Source: Gadus chalcogrammus (Eukaryota > Chordata > Actinopteri > Gadiformes > Gadidae). From it: a DNA stretch of 64,000 nucleotides. The translations under genes and the position numbers were made by a program. The notes under the pieces were generated by a model that was given only the letters and a program-made list of their open reading frames with translations, had not been told where the DNA came from and did not search any database. The stretch is from assembly GCF_026213295.1 (NCBI RefSeq), contig NC_079431.1, positions 9,211,813-9,275,812 of the forward strand, read 5' to 3'. Shown here piece by piece: positions 62,191-64,000 of this stretch. Every line of letters starts with the position of its first letter. Positions within the stretch are counted from its first letter, which is position 1.

Positions 62191-64000
62191 GACTGACCAA
62201 TGTTCTTTTGAAATCAGAGGTCAACAGCTGCCCCGTTGACCAATTGAACTTTTAACAGTTGCTCCCTAACTGCTTGCTACTCCAGAATACCAGTAAATGT
62301 CAAAGCCTAGTCTTCCATGGTGGCCAAAAACCGAAAATACTAACAAATAACAAAAACTTGAGGCCTGGTTGATGGCTTCTCGGTGCTGTCTGAGGTTTAC
62401 ACCTACTTGCGACAAATGAGACCTTGGATTGCCCTGAGAAGGAAAAACAAAGCTGTAACATTTTTTACGACATGAGACATGTTCTAAAAGTGACGCCTGG
62501 CCCATAACTCTGGATCCTTGTGAGAGCAAAAGACAATTTCTCCATGTGCCAAATGTGCATCTTATAAAAACGTGTTGTTGTTTACAGCCTCTATCTAGGC
62601 ACTTGGTGGTGAGCCAAATGCCGGACTGTCAATCAGAAAGATTTATGGACGGGGAATGACTTGCCGGCAAAGCTGTGCTGCTCTGCTCAATGCCTCCTTG
62701 GCCTGCGGGATAATTGAAAATCCTCCCGAGCTATGAATGCATTCGGCCCATGGCGCCACTCTCTATGCAAAGTGCCAGCCCTTAAATCTGCCAAGTTACG
62801 CATGAGACTCAATGCATAGACCTACGCACAAGAATACGAGTGAATGTCTGTGCTTGAATAGTGCTTCTTTACTCATAGCTTAGAAAGGAAAAATCTGAAG
62901 CATGAGCATTGTTTAAAAGTTGAAAAAACCTTTGGACGGAGTGACTTCGGAGAACATTCTGGACTGGCCTTCCCCTGAATGTTTTGCATCTCGGCAGCAA
63001 GTGTGAAGGCAGAAGAGAACAATATCCTGAAACCCTCAGGAAGGCATAACACCGCCCGAGGTTATCAGTGATCCTGTTTGGGATAAAAATAAAAGTCCCC
63101 CATCATTCTGCTTTCTGCACCCTCCAAGGAGCACCACCATGCAGTGATGCATAAAAAGATGGATGACCACAGGGTAATGTTTGGATCCAGGGCCGAGAAC
63201 CCTTTTTAGCTGGTAAGATGCACATCGATTACGAGCCGCAACGTGTTCAACACGAAAAATACCTGCAACTTAGTCCTAAACAATTCACAATGTAGGAACA
63301 GAGTTTATTTTACAATCAATCTGGACTGTGATTTTTTATTTGTTTTTAATAAAACCGTATTGTCTATATTTCTACATGCTAGTCACTACCACATCTTGAC
63401 TACCATAAGATGCCTGGTGTAAACATTCAACACTGACTTTTCTTGCATTAAGCTTGAAAATCAGCCACCTATTATCCTTTAAGTGTTCCAAGATATTTCC
63501 CATATGTGCAATGCAACTGAAGGTACCTCATCTGTGACTGTCAAGGATGTTAAGCTGTCTCCTGAGCCAACATCATGAGTCATAAACAAGGCTCACCAGA
63601 TATTAGGCTGACGAGGTTGATTGGTTATTTATTAGGGTGTCACCAGAAGCACAGAGTGACAATTGTAAGATACAGGGTGGCCCCAATTTACTTCACACTC
63701 AAATCAGAATAGAAAAATACACACCCAACACTCTGTGTTGCGCTATCTGGCTGCCAGACAGCAGAGTGGATCAGACAGGTTTGATTAATATGTCTAGAAA
63801 TCCACACTGCACAAGTAGAGCATGAAACTGCAGATTGCTTAAATCTAAAGTACCTGCTCCAAAATCAACAAACCCTAATAGCACAAAAACATAAAAAAAC
63901 ACACACCTAGTTTACCACTATGTTCCACCATTGATTAAGACCACGTTTGCTAAAGGAGTGCCTCCAAATTATCCTTTTTTTTTTTTTCGATGAAATGGAT
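60973..64000 (-). other. cntnap5 intron 1 (3' portion)
   Basis: No exon found. It holds a perfect (TC)n tract at about 62106-62188 and unique sequence elsewhere. The stretches around 61400-61860 and 62560-62830 are repeat-free and of high complexity, as conserved non-coding elements often are, but this cannot be shown from one sequence. Exon 1 (start codon and signal peptide, ending in phase 1) was looked for on the minus strand and not recognised. Confidence 0.6.
62106..62188. repeat. (TC)n microsatellite
   Basis: About 41 pure TC units in intron 1. Confidence 0.95.

Overview
The window is vertebrate genomic DNA, almost certainly from a teleost fish. It carries large spliced exons with canonical GT-AG junctions, tRNA-derived SINE-like remnants of teleost type, a Kolobok/T2-type MITE and a very heavy load of (AC)n, (AG)n and poly-G/C repeats. 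That repeat density is what is known of codfishes (Gadiformes), but this species-level hint is only an inference.

One gene explains all the confident coding sequence: a contactin-associated protein-like 5 gene (cntnap5; teleosts have a and b copies and I cannot say which), on the minus strand. I resolved 23 consecutive coding exons from 60972 down to the stop codon at 14899. They correspond to exons 2-24 of the 24-exon vertebrate plan. Every junction phase matches its neighbour and the assembled frame is 3854 nt with no internal stop. Exon 1 (start codon, signal peptide) was not found and probably lies beyond the right edge. The product is a neurexin-superfamily type I membrane protein: discoidin domain (exons 2-4), LamG1 (5-7), LamG2 (8-10), EGF1 (11), fibrinogen-like region (12-15), LamG3 (15-18), EGF2 (18), LamG4 (19-22), stalk and transmembrane helix (23-24), and a short tail ending EYYI.

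Layout: 64000-60973 is part of intron 1; 60972-14899 holds exons 2-24 with introns of about 0.4-5.5 kb; 14898 to about 13.4 kb is probable 3' UTR, starting with a run of 18 G in the mRNA and then CU-rich sequence; 13.4 kb to 1 is gene-free downstream DNA with microsatellites, two SINE-like remnants, a 1.34-kb Kolobok/T2-type element (7938-9279) and stretches that look like conserved non-coding DNA. No second protein gene, structural RNA gene or CRISPR array is supported.

The most interesting features are regulatory or structural. Several cntnap5 splice sites abut long dinucleotide repeats: a (TG)40 tract in place of the pyrimidine tract of exon 20, a UG repeat forming the donor of exon 23, and CA repeats just inside the introns after exons 8, 14 and 19. 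There is a tandem GC-box/ETS-like array ending in a 25-bp perfect palindrome inside intron 22. I found no evidence of a wholly new multi-gene system.
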